A DNA stretch of 64,000 nucleotides from an uncultured Cohaesibacter sp. (lineage in GTDB: Bacteria; Pseudomonadota; Alphaproteobacteria; Rhizobiales; Cohaesibacteraceae), in NCBI RefSeq assembly GCF_963662805.1, contig NZ_OY759867.1:434001-498000 (forward strand), in the 5' to 3' direction. Under the pieces are notes generated by a model that did not search any database, was not told the origin of the DNA, and saw nothing but the letters and a program-made list of their open reading frames with translations. A program made the translations under genes and the position numbers. Each line of letters starts with the position of its first letter. The first letter of the stretch is position 1. This document shows positions 24,934 through 33,512 of the stretch, piece by piece.

Positions 24934-25626
24934 ATGACCCAACAAACGATACCCAATGACTATGGCCGAGCCTTCGACCTGTTGCGAAAGCACGCCAAAG
25001 ACCCGTGGCATGACTATACCCATCACTCCTTTGTCCAGTCACTTGGTGATGGCAGCCTTCCCCGTGAGGCCTTTCTGCACTATTTGCAGCAGGATTATGT
25101 CTTTCTTGTTCACTTCTCGCGGGCCTGGGCTCTGGCCATCGTCAAGTCCGAAACCTTTGCGGAAATGCAGGCTGCAACCGATATGGTCAATGCACTGGTC
25201 TCCCACGAGATGCCGATGCATGTCGGCATTTGTGAGGCAGCGGGAATTTCAAAACAGGCTCTGTTTGCCACTGGAGAGCGACCTGAGAATCTCGCCTACA
25301 CCCGCTTTGTGCTCGAGACGGGCTTCAGTGGTGATTTCCTCAATCTGATCGTGGCCCTCGCTCCCTGTGTGATGGGCTATGGTGAAATCGGCTTACGGCT
25401 TCAAAGGGACGCCAGGTCGGACAAATATGCGGACTGGATCAGCACTTATGCGAGCGAAGATTACCAAGAGGTCTGTCGTTCTGCCGGGCAGTTGCTTGAT
25501 GCCTCTCTTGTGCAGAGGATCGGCAGTGATTTTGTCGCCTCTCCTAGATGGGAGCGGCTTTGTCAAACCTTCCGGACGGCGACGGAATTGGAGGTTGGTT
25601 TCTGGCAGATGGGCCTTCAACCTTAA
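24934..25626 (+). CDS. tenA: TenA family thiaminase II / aminopyrimidine aminohydrolase
   Basis: A 230-residue all-helical protein: WHDYTHHSFVQSLGDGSLPREAFLHYLQQDYVFLVHFSRAWALA, and LIVALAPCVMGYGEIG with the catalytic Cys of TenA (about residue 149). TenA salvages degraded thiamine by deaminating aminomethyl-pyrimidine. It is the last gene of the riboswitch-led operon, starting one base after the thiE stop. thiC and thiD are absent here, so pyrimidine may come from salvage or from genes elsewhere. Confidence 0.93.
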   Translation: MTQQTIPNDYGRAFDLLRKHAKDPWHDYTHHSFVQSLGDGSLPREAFLHYLQQDYVFLVHFSRAWALAIVKSETFAEMQAATDMVNALVSHEMPMHVGICEAAGISKQALFATGERPENLAYTRFVLETGFSGDFLNLIVALAPCVMGYGEIGLRLQRDARSDKYADWISTYASEDYQEVCRSAGQLLDASLVQRIGSDFVASPRWERLCQTFRTATELEVGFWQMGLQP

Positions 25627-25698
25627 AGCCACATGAAAGGGCCGAGCGGTTCTTTCTAGATCTGCTCGGCATCAGGATGACAAAGGCACAAGAGGATG

Positions 25699-26733
25699 TC
25701 AGAGCAGATCCGAAGGCAGGTTTTCAAGAATGTTGAGAGCTGTCTTGGTGTCGGTGATCAGGGTGTTGATATAGCCACCACGCAGAGCACCCAGAATAGA
25801 TGATGTCTTTTCAGTCCCGCCAGCAACAGCAATTCGCGTTGGAATGTTTTTCACATCATCAAGGGAGATGCCCATCAGACGGTCATCGAGCGGTCCCTCA
25901 ATCCAGTTGCCCTTTCCATCATAAAAGCGCCCGCATATGACGCCGACAGCGCCTTTTGTGATGTAATATTTGCTCTCTTCTACATTCGTCAGGCCGCTTG
26001 CGAAGACAAGGCTGTTTTCCTTCACGGAGCAGACGCCGAATAGCAGTTTGGTGCAGGAGCGGATGCGCGCGAATTGTTCCTGAATGATCGCTTCCTTGCG
26101 GAGCGCGTCGCGCAGTTCCTTGTTGCTGAGGGTCGCAGGTGCATGAAGATGGGCGGTCTTGGCACGCAGTTTCAGAGACATCAATGAGACGCATTCCTCT
26201 GAACTGAAGCCGTCCGTCGCCCCGCTCTGGCTTCCCATCACCTGAACAACGCAGAGGTTTGACATGCTCTGTTCAACGAGATTGTCGGCAAGAGCCTGAA
26301 CGGTGCGTCCCCAAGCCACTCCGACCACATCATCGGGGTTCAGGGTTCCCTCCATGAAGCTCGCACCGGCTTTACCGATTCTCTGTGTAGGGGAAAGCAA
26401 TCCGCCATCATCAGGGATGACCATGCAGTCTCTGAGGCCAAAAATCTCCTTGAGTTTCTGCGCCAAGTTGACGCTGGTGAGCAAGTCGTGTCTGACAGAA
26501 ATCCTGATATAGTGGTTGGCGCGGGCTTCTTGCAGATAGTTGACGACCGTTGCTCTGGATACTCCGAGGAGTGTCGCGATCTGATTCTGGTTCAGTTCGT
26601 CGTTGTAATAGAGCCAGGCCGCCCACAGCCGTGGATCATTCTGATAGATCGCCGGTGCCACCATGCCGTTGGAGGCTGTTGATTTCGCCGGCGAGGCTGA
26701 CTTTCCAGACGACGACTTCATAGGTGATTTCAT
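25699..26733 (-). CDS. SorC/LsrR-type sugar-sensing transcriptional regulator
   Basis: 344 residues. The helix-turn-helix is at about residues 47-75 (NQNQIATLLGVSRATVVNYLQEARANHYIRI), followed by the SorC sugar-phosphate domain (GLRDCMVIPDDGG, VGVAWGRTVQALAD, GRFYDGKGNWIEGPLDDRLMGISLDD, VAGGTEKTSSILGALRGGYINTLITD). Family members are released from DNA by phosphorylated sugars. It is divergent from the sugar importer that starts at 27158 and the downstream kinase would make the inducer. The first 25 residues are a basic, Ser/Lys-rich tail of uncertain reality. Confidence 0.9.
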   Translation of the reverse strand: MKSPMKSSSGKSASPAKSTASNGMVAPAIYQNDPRLWAAWLYYNDELNQNQIATLLGVSRATVVNYLQEARANHYIRISVRHDLLTSVNLAQKLKEIFGLRDCMVIPDDGGLLSPTQRIGKAGASFMEGTLNPDDVVGVAWGRTVQALADNLVEQSMSNLCVVQVMGSQSGATDGFSSEECVSLMSLKLRAKTAHLHAPATLSNKELRDALRKEAIIQEQFARIRSCTKLLFGVCSVKENSLVFASGLTNVEESKYYITKGAVGVICGRFYDGKGNWIEGPLDDRLMGISLDDVKNIPTRIAVAGGTEKTSSILGALRGGYINTLITDTKTALNILENLPSDLL

Positions 26734-27157
26734 TCTTTCAAGGCCTTGCCCACGCTTCGGTATCTCACTTTGTCAATCGATCTTAGCAAATGTCAACCGC
26801 AATTCAATGGCTAAATATGCAGGATATATGGCTGAATATTAGCTTTCATTTGACACTTGACAGTTTGATCTGACAATGGTTAGGTTACTCCCACTTGAGA
26901 GCAGTCAAGCACAGTCTTAAGGAGTGTGTCTGGTGTTCTTACATAGCTGCTTTTGCCCAAATTCGATCAAGCTCAAATTGGTTGGACGATGTAGGTGTAC
27001 GTCGCCCATAAGGAGGCCTTTTTGACTCGATAAACCGGAATGTCGGGCATGCCTTCGTTTTGTGAAGGCACGGTCGGTCAGTGTGAGGTCTGGCCGTCGA
27101 AGAGCTATTGGGCCGCGGGTTCGGACATTTTGCCTGCGGCACAACTGGGAGGAATGC
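26734..27157. promoter_or_regulatory. Divergent control region of the SorC regulator and sugar importer
   Basis: TGTCAA/TTGACA-type half-sites recur (about 26771, 26791, 26850, 26857), and the imperfect direct repeat ATGGCTAAATAT / ATGGCTGAATAT lies at about 26808 and 26829. These are candidate SorC-protein sites. Nearer the importer, TGCCTTC (27050-27056) pairs with GAAGGCA (27064-27070). No small gene is convincing in this 424-bp stretch. Confidence 0.4.
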
Positions 27158-28174
27158 ATGTCCAATACTGTTTCAGGCAGCTCGCTGATGCGATCTGTTG
27201 CGTCTGATCGTCAGTTCAATTTTCTTGTTGCGGTCAATGTGCTGGTCCTTACGGCAGCCGTCTCCATCTCGGGGATTGATTTCGTCAACGCCTACAATCT
27301 TCAATCAATGGCCATCCAGATCCCCGAACTCGGGCTTCTCGCCATTGGCGTAACACTGGCGATGATCTCGGGAAATGGAGGCATCGATTTGTCCGGTATT
27401 GCGCTGGCCAATCTTTCAGGCATCTCTGCAGCGCTGCTGGTTCCCCAGTTCATATCACCAGATGACAGTCCACTGACCTATGTCTTCGTCTTCGGTTTTG
27501 TCTGTCTTTGCGTCGGGTTCGTGGGCGGTTTCATCAATGGTCTGCTTGTATCCCGAGCCAATCTGACGCCGATTATCGCGACCTTGGGCACGTCGCTCGC
27601 CTTTACGGGGGTGAGTGTCGTCCTGACCAATGGTTCGGGTGTGCGTCTGGGCTATATAGAGCCGCTTGATGCCTTTGGCCATGGGCCCATTCTCGGGGTG
27701 CCGATGTGCTTTGCCCTGTTTATTGCCATCGCAATCGTCATTGGGGCCGCACTGCGCTTCACGCCATTCGGGACACGCCTGTTTTTGCTCGGCAGCAATC
27801 CCAAGGCGGCCCGCTTCGCTGGTTTTGATGAAAAGAGGCTGTTTCTGACGGCCTACACCATCTCCGGTATGCTGGCGGGGGTTGCTGGCCTTATCATCGC
27901 GGCCCGCATTTCCAGCGTCAAATGGGATTACGGGACGTCATATGTTCTCATCGCCATCCTCATCGTCGTGATGGCGGGGGTCAAGCCCGAAGGCGGGTAT
28001 GGCCGCATCTCATGCGTGATCCTGTCCGCTGCTGCGCTGCAGATTCTTTCGAGCATGTTCAATTTCCTGAATATCTCGAACTTTTTCCGGGACTTCGCCT
28101 GGGGCGTCCTCCTGTTGATCTTCCTTGCCGTTTCCAAGGTCGATCTCAGAGTCTGGCGTCCTACCAAATCCTAA
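27158..28174 (+). CDS. Sugar ABC transporter permease (RbsC/LsrC type)
   Basis: A 338-residue polytopic membrane protein from ATG 27158 behind GGGAGG. The BPD_transp_2 family features are clear: MISGNGGIDLSGIALANLSGISAALL, NGLLVSRANLTPIIATLGTSLAFTG and the ATPase-contact loop LGSNPKAARFAGFDEKRLFLTAYTISGMLAGVAGLI. It pairs with the second permease at 31213 to make a heterodimeric channel, as LsrC and LsrD do. Confidence 0.9.
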   Translation: MSNTVSGSSLMRSVASDRQFNFLVAVNVLVLTAAVSISGIDFVNAYNLQSMAIQIPELGLLAIGVTLAMISGNGGIDLSGIALANLSGISAALLVPQFISPDDSPLTYVFVFGFVCLCVGFVGGFINGLLVSRANLTPIIATLGTSLAFTGVSVVLTNGSGVRLGYIEPLDAFGHGPILGVPMCFALFIAIAIVIGAALRFTPFGTRLFLLGSNPKAARFAGFDEKRLFLTAYTISGMLAGVAGLIIAARISSVKWDYGTSYVLIAILIVVMAGVKPEGGYGRISCVILSAAALQILSSMFNFLNISNFFRDFAWGVLLLIFLAVSKVDLRVWRPTKS

Positions 28175-28272
28175 GGGGAAGAACCGGTCTGTTCGACAGG
28201 CACCCTCGATGTCGAACGTAAGAGCCAGAGGGAGTTCTTTAAGGTTTCTGGGAGAGGAAAGGAACTAATTCA

Positions 28273-29277
28273 ATGTCCAAACTACACAAATTCGCAATGT
28301 GCGCCCTGATGGTCGGCACCATGCTTTCTGGAGGTCAGGCAGTTGCACAGGACGACAAGGAAATCGTCACTGTCGTGAAACTGCTTGGTGAAACATGGTT
28401 CCGCCGTATGGACGAAGGGGTCAAGCAATATGGCGAAGTGACCGATGGCATCGCCACCAAGGAAATCGGACCGGGTAAAGGCGATGCTGCACAGCAGGTC
28501 CGTCTGGTGGAAGACCTTATCGCAAAAGGTGTTGATGCCATTGCGGTTGTCCCGTTTGACCCACCGATGATGGAAGGCGCTCTCAAACGCGCCATGGATC
28601 GTGGCATCACCGTCATCACGCATGAGGCGTCCAACCTGAAAAACACTCAGGTCGACATGGAAGCCTTCGACAACGATGCCTTCGGTGCACACTTCAACGA
28701 CCAGATCGCCAAATGCATGGGCGAAGAAGGCACATGGACCTCGTTTGTTGGGTCTCTGGGCAGCTTGACCCATGTTCAGTGGGCTGATGCTTCTGCCGCC
28801 AATGCCGAAGCAAAATATCCGAACATGAAACTCGTCTCCGCAAAGAACGAGTCCTTCAACGACGCCAACACCGCCTACAACAAAGCCAAGGAACTTCTGA
28901 AAAAGTATCCGGATATTAAAGGCTTCCAGGGTGGTTCTGCCGTTGACGTGATTGGTATCGGTCGCGCGGTGGAAGAAGCCGGTCTTGCTGGCAAGATCTG
29001 CGTCTATGGTATCGGCATGCCGACCGACACGAGCCGCTTCCTCAAAAGTGGCGCGGTTACCGGGATCAGCCTGTGGGATCCGAAAGACGCCGGCTTCATC
29101 ATGAACAAGATCGCTCACATGGTCCTCAACGGTGAAGAGCTGAAAGACGGCATGGATCTTGGCGTGCCCGGCTATACCAACATGCAGCTGAAAGAAGGCC
29201 CGGGCAAAGGTGTCCTGCTCGTTGGTCAGGCATGGCTCGACATCAACAAGGACAATGTCGACGACTATCAGTTCTAA
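28273..29277 (+). CDS. Periplasmic sugar-binding protein, LsrB/RhaS-like
   Basis: 334 residues with a Sec signal peptide (about 1-25, cleavage after QAVAQ). The mature part resembles the AI-2 receptor LsrB in layout: AQQVRLVEDLIAKGVDAIAVVPFDPPMMEGALKRAMDRGITVITHE, DVIGIGRAVEEAGLAGKICVYGIGMP, and an ending WLDINKDNVDDYQF close to LsrB's. Known AI-2-binding residues cannot be verified by eye, so a rhamnose- or other sugar-binding role is equally possible. It is in the operon between the two permeases. Confidence 0.9.
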   Translation: MSKLHKFAMCALMVGTMLSGGQAVAQDDKEIVTVVKLLGETWFRRMDEGVKQYGEVTDGIATKEIGPGKGDAAQQVRLVEDLIAKGVDAIAVVPFDPPMMEGALKRAMDRGITVITHEASNLKNTQVDMEAFDNDAFGAHFNDQIAKCMGEEGTWTSFVGSLGSLTHVQWADASAANAEAKYPNMKLVSAKNESFNDANTAYNKAKELLKKYPDIKGFQGGSAVDVIGIGRAVEEAGLAGKICVYGIGMPTDTSRFLKSGAVTGISLWDPKDAGFIMNKIAHMVLNGEELKDGMDLGVPGYTNMQLKEGPGKGVLLVGQAWLDINKDNVDDYQF

Positions 29278-29313
29278 GGATTTCTCCTGAGAATTGACGG
29301 ATTTTTCGCGACG

Positions 29314-29376
29314 GGGGACTTGTTCCCTTTGCGAAAGTCCCCGCGGAGGGCGTAATCCGCGTGCGGTTTACGCCCT
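29314..29376 (+). promoter_or_regulatory. Two strong stem-loops after the sugar-binding protein gene
   Basis: The first hairpin is GGGGACTT (29314-29321) with AAGTCCCC (29335-29342). The second is AGGGCGTAA (29347-29355) with TTACGCCCT (29368-29376), extended inside by CCGC/GCGG (29357-29360, 29363-29366). No T-run follows. They probably stabilise the binding-protein message inside the operon. The remainder of the 349-bp gap to 29626 shows nothing further. Confidence 0.6.
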
Positions 29377-29626
29377 TCCTGCCAAACGGTGCAATCAATC
29401 GTCCCCCATGCTTCCTGTTGAAGTTCCGCCGGAACGCAACAAGGCCGCAGCGGGTCACTGATCGCATCAAACTTGGTGCCATGCCGGGCTTTGGTTTGGT
29501 GCCAGCGGTTACTCATAGACACATAGCCTCCCGGTCTGTGTCGAACAGTCGTCTCTCCTCTCAGGTCAGGTTTTCACCGGAAGCCCGATGCTGATTGCGA
29601 GAAACCGAGGGGTTGCGGGACATAGC

Positions 29627-31216
29627 ATGAATAGCACAGGCACCATACCCAAGTTTTCTCAAAATGCTGCTGAAGCTTCTCAGGATAGCACTCCATTTCT
29701 GGAGGTGCGCGGGGTTCACAAGCACTTTGGTGGCGTGCACGCCTTGCGCGGGATCGATCTCTGCATCTATCCGGGGCAGATCTACCATCTGATGGGCGAG
29801 AATGGCTGCGGCAAGAGTACGCTCATCAAGATCATCTCCGGCGCACAGCCTGCCAGCGAAGGTGAAATCTATATCAATGGTGAGCGTGTGGTCGATCTTA
29901 ATCCGCTGGGAGCGCTGCGGTTCGGTATCGAGACGGTGTATCAGGATCTTTCGCTGCTCCCCAATCTGACGGTGATAGAAAATATCGCTCTCGCCGAACA
30001 ATTGGTGGCGTCAAGTGGCAAGCTTGCTCGCCGCCTTGATCGGGCAAAGCTGAAAGAGACGGCGGAACGCGCGCTAAAAGCCGTTAACTTGCCGACGAAC
30101 AGGCGTTTCTGCTCGACCGAGGTTTCACGACTGCCCATCGCCACCCGCCAGCTGATCGCGATCGCCCGAGCCATTGCCTCCGAAGCGAAGCTGGTCATCA
30201 TGGATGAGCCCACCGCAGCTTTGACCAAGCGCGAAGTCGATAACCTGATCGAAATTGTCGACCAGCTGCGCAGCAAAGGTGTGGCCGTCCTGTTCGTGAC
30301 GCACAAACTGGATGAGGTCAAATCCATTGGTGGTCACTTCATCATCATGCGAGATGGTGAGAAAGTTCAGGAAGGCGATATCGCTGAATATGAAAAGAGC
30401 GATCTCACCTACTGGATGACAGGTCGCAAGATCGACGTGGTGCGCTATCGCAAGACGGAGATTGGCGAGGATAACTTGCTCGTCTTGAAAGACCTCAAAC
30501 GCAAGAATGCTTTTACAGATGTGTCTTTCTCGCTGGCCCATGGCGAGATTCTGGGGGTCACGGGGTTGCTGGATTCCGGCCGCAACGAATTGGCGCGGGC
30601 TCTGGCTGGCGTGGAACCCGCTGATGGCGGCTCCATCGAGTTGGATGGAGAGTTGCTGCATTTGTACCGACCGGTTGATGCCATCAAGGCGCAGATAGGA
30701 TATGTGCCCGAGGATCGTCTGTCCGAAGGTCTGTTTCTTGCCAAGCCCATCCAATCGAACATCATCGCCCAGATCCTCGATGACTTGCGCGACAAGTTCG
30801 GCATGATCAGCAAGATCAGAAGTAGAAGCATGGCCGAACGGCTGGTCAAGGATTTGCAAATCGTTGTGGCGGACCTCAACAATCCGGTCCGCTCTCTGTC
30901 GGGTGGTAACCAGCAACGCGTCCTGATCGGGCGCGGGCTGACGATCATGCCCAAAGTCTTCATCTTGCACGGGCCGACGGTGGGCGTCGATGTCGGGTCG
31001 AAAGACACGATTTTCCGCATCATCCAGCAACTCTCAAGTCAGGGCATGGGCGTGATCATCGTCAGCGATGACCTGCCCGAGCTGCTCCAGAACTGTGACC
31101 GGATCATCGTCATGCGCCGGGGCAGGATCGTCGAAACATTCGATGCCGAAAATCTGGAAGAAAACACCCTTTATCAGGCAATGGTAGCAGAAAATTCAGC
31201 GGAGAAACTGTCATGA
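29627..31216 (+). CDS. Sugar ABC transporter ATP-binding protein (two-domain, LsrA/RbsA type)
   Basis: 529 residues from ATG 29627 (an ATG at 29588 is an alternative). The first half has Walker A GENGCGKSTLIK and Walker B LVIMDEPTAALT, but its signature region reads EVSRLPIATRQLIAIARAIA rather than LSxAQQQ. The second half has a good signature LSGGNQQRVLIGRGL, but Walker B is altered to VFILHGPTVGVDVGSK: the usual Asp and catalytic Glu of LDEPT are His and Gly. One composite ATP site therefore looks catalytically weak. It overlaps the second permease gene by four bases. Confidence 0.9.
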   Translation: MNSTGTIPKFSQNAAEASQDSTPFLEVRGVHKHFGGVHALRGIDLCIYPGQIYHLMGENGCGKSTLIKIISGAQPASEGEIYINGERVVDLNPLGALRFGIETVYQDLSLLPNLTVIENIALAEQLVASSGKLARRLDRAKLKETAERALKAVNLPTNRRFCSTEVSRLPIATRQLIAIARAIASEAKLVIMDEPTAALTKREVDNLIEIVDQLRSKGVAVLFVTHKLDEVKSIGGHFIIMRDGEKVQEGDIAEYEKSDLTYWMTGRKIDVVRYRKTEIGEDNLLVLKDLKRKNAFTDVSFSLAHGEILGVTGLLDSGRNELARALAGVEPADGGSIELDGELLHLYRPVDAIKAQIGYVPEDRLSEGLFLAKPIQSNIIAQILDDLRDKFGMISKIRSRSMAERLVKDLQIVVADLNNPVRSLSGGNQQRVLIGRGLTIMPKVFILHGPTVGVDVGSKDTIFRIIQQLSSQGMGVIIVSDDLPELLQNCDRIIVMRRGRIVETFDAENLEENTLYQAMVAENSAEKLS

Positions 31217-32244
31217 GCGATTATACCCTGGACAGCCTCAACGAAAGAAAAGGCGCAAACCAGTTCGCCAACATCGCAAGCTGGATGATCCGCTATCCGC
31301 CGATCTTCACGCTGCTGCTGATCGTTATCGTCTGTTTCGTCATCGGCGCGATCTCGCCTGAATTTTGGCAGATTTCCAACATCTTCGACATCGCCCGGGC
31401 GTCGGTCGTAACCGGTCTGTTTGGTCTTGGGTTCCTTGTGGTGCTTGCAGCTGGCGGCATCGACATGTCCTTTGCCGCGATTGCCGGGTTGATGATGTAC
31501 TGGATAACCGTCGCTGTCGCCGCTTATATGCCGTGGCTGCCAATCCCGGTCATCATTCTCATAGCCGCGTTGGGGGGCATGCTGATTGGCATCGGGAACG
31601 GGCTTCTGGTTCATGCCCTCAAGGCCCCTGCCCTGATCGTGACCATCGGCACCCAATATGTGATCCACGGCTTCCTTTTGACCTTTGTCGGCACCGAGCT
31701 TTTCGTGAATATCCCTCTGTCGATGGAGAACTTTGGCAAGGCAGAGTTGATGCGCGTGAGTACCCAGAGCGGATCCATTGCCATTCTTCCCGCCTATATA
31801 CTTGTGCTTGTCGTTGCGGCGGTCGTGACGTGGTGGATCCTCAATCGGACCTTGATGGGTCGGGCCATTTTCGCCGTAGGCGGCAGCGTCGATATTGCCG
31901 AGCGGTTGGGCTACGACCACAAGAAGGTGCAGGTTTTCGTCTTTGCCTATGCAGGTCTTCTGGCCGGGATTGCCGGTGTCATCCATGTCGCCAGCAACCG
32001 GCTTGCAAACCCGTTCGACCTTTCCGGCAATGAACTGAATGTCATTGCGGCGGTGGTTCTGGGTGGGGCTCGGATCACCGGTGGCGGCGGCACTGTGGTC
32101 GGGGCGATGCTCGGGGTCATTCTCATCACGCTGATCGACAACGTGCTCATTCTGGCGGGCATTCCAAGCACCTGGCAAACCTTTGTCATCGGCTGCTTCA
32201 TCATTCTGGCTGGAGCGCTTTTCGCCAATTCGTCAAATCGATAG
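31213..32244 (+). CDS. Sugar ABC transporter permease (RbsC/LsrD type)
   Basis: 343 residues, the second membrane subunit. Features are LAAGGIDMSFAAIAGLMMYWITVAVAAY, GNGLLVHALKAPALIVTIGTQYVIHGF, GGSVDIAERLGYDHKKVQVFVFAYAGLLAGIAGVI and the helix VVLGGARITGGGGTVVGAMLGVILI. It starts within the ATPase gene (ATGA overlap) and is followed after 165 bp by the kinase gene. Confidence 0.9.
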   Translation: MSDYTLDSLNERKGANQFANIASWMIRYPPIFTLLLIVIVCFVIGAISPEFWQISNIFDIARASVVTGLFGLGFLVVLAAGGIDMSFAAIAGLMMYWITVAVAAYMPWLPIPVIILIAALGGMLIGIGNGLLVHALKAPALIVTIGTQYVIHGFLLTFVGTELFVNIPLSMENFGKAELMRVSTQSGSIAILPAYILVLVVAAVVTWWILNRTLMGRAIFAVGGSVDIAERLGYDHKKVQVFVFAYAGLLAGIAGVIHVASNRLANPFDLSGNELNVIAAVVLGGARITGGGGTVVGAMLGVILITLIDNVLILAGIPSTWQTFVIGCFIILAGALFANSSNR

Positions 32245-32409
32245 GAGCTGGGCCAGCAGACCAGCTTAGAACAACACCCAGACCGAAGCGCCCACAACAG
32301 TATTTGGCGGTTTGGCCGGGGCACTGAAACAGGGATGTTGCCTGACGTGCGGGAGAATGAAGGAAGCACGCCAAGGTCATGTCGAGAAGTCAAATGCAAG
32401 GAGAGGATC

Positions 32410-33360
32410 ATGGCTTTTGATGTAAGTGTGGTTGGACTGTACATTCTGGATATTCTTGGACGGCCTGTCGAAGAAATCCCACCCGGTGGACAGCTTCGCT
32501 TCATTGATGAAATTCGCCTTACCGTTGCTGGTACGGCGGGTGGCTCGGCGATTGATTGTGCCAAGCTGGGTCTGAACACGCGTGCTGTCGGTGCGATCGG
32601 GGACGACGAGAAAGGCGATTTCGTCTTGCACACCCTATCGGGCTTTGGCGTCGACATTGCTGAGATGCGCAAATTGATTGGCGTGCCCACGTCATCAACC
32701 ATCCTCAATGTGCGTCCGAATGGCGAACGCCCTGCCCTGCATCGCCGTGGTGCTTCGGATGAACTGACACTTGGTGAGAAGGACTATCCGGCCATTCTAG
32801 ATGCGAAATTCGTCCACGTAGGCGGTATGCCGCTGTTGGCAAAGCTGGACGGAGCCCCCACAACTGCTCTTTTGAAAGCCGCCAAGGCTGCTGGGTGCCA
32901 GACGACGTTTGACCTGTTGTCGGCAACGGCCGAGACTCTGGAGGTGCTCAAGCCCTCCCTGCCCTTTGTCGACTATTTCGTTCCAAGCATCGAAGATGCC
33001 GAAGCTATGTCGGGTCTCAGTAATCCCGAAGATGCGGCAAAGTTCTTCCTGGATGCGGGCGCGACCAACTGCCTGCTGACGATGGGCGGTGAAGGCTGCA
33101 TCGTGGCGACTAAGGATGAGATGTTCCGGCTGCCTGCCTTCGACATCGACGTCAAGGACACTACCGGGTGTGGTGATGCCTTCTCGGCTGGTCTCATTGC
33201 AGGGCTCATTCATGGCTGGGACATCGAACAGTCGGCGAGATTTGCGTCTGCATGTGGCGCACTGGTCTCGACCGGTCTTGGCTCGGATGCCGGCATCGTC
33301 AATTTTGAAGAAACCGAGACATTGATGCGGACTGCCAAGACTTTGCCAATGGCTGGCTGA
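32410..33360 (+). CDS. PfkB family carbohydrate kinase
   Basis: 316 residues from ATG 32410 with AAGGAGAGG ahead. The family signatures are present: GGSAIDCAKLGLNTRAVGAIGDDEKGDFV near residue 40 and DTTGCGDAFSAGLIAGL near residue 255, with the catalytic Asp in GCGD (the usual GAGD has Ala for Cys). It phosphorylates a sugar or ketose. Position between importer and class II aldolase suggests that it makes the ketose phosphate cleaved by that aldolase, and perhaps the inducer of the SorC regulator. Confidence 0.9.
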   Translation: MAFDVSVVGLYILDILGRPVEEIPPGGQLRFIDEIRLTVAGTAGGSAIDCAKLGLNTRAVGAIGDDEKGDFVLHTLSGFGVDIAEMRKLIGVPTSSTILNVRPNGERPALHRRGASDELTLGEKDYPAILDAKFVHVGGMPLLAKLDGAPTTALLKAAKAAGCQTTFDLLSATAETLEVLKPSLPFVDYFVPSIEDAEAMSGLSNPEDAAKFFLDAGATNCLLTMGGEGCIVATKDEMFRLPAFDIDVKDTTGCGDAFSAGLIAGLIHGWDIEQSARFASACGALVSTGLGSDAGIVNFEETETLMRTAKTLPMAG

Positions 33361-33512
33361 TTGACTGCTCGAGGCCAGCGCACAGAGCCGACTTCGAAAC
33401 ATCTGAAATGAAATGTTCACTCTGGCGCAAGGTATAAATAGCCTTGCGCTGGAAGCTGGGGCTTTGTGCCGTTTTGGCAGCTAATTGCTCCGCCCAAACA
33501 GGAGGAAGGACG

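Noticed and set aside
28282..29118. 278-codon minus-strand frame
   Set aside because: Antisense to the LsrB-like binding protein gene, which has signal peptide and family motifs.
31174..32178. 334-codon minus-strand frame
   Set aside because: Antisense to the LsrD-type permease; the hydrophilic His/Asp-rich translation is the mirror of a membrane protein.
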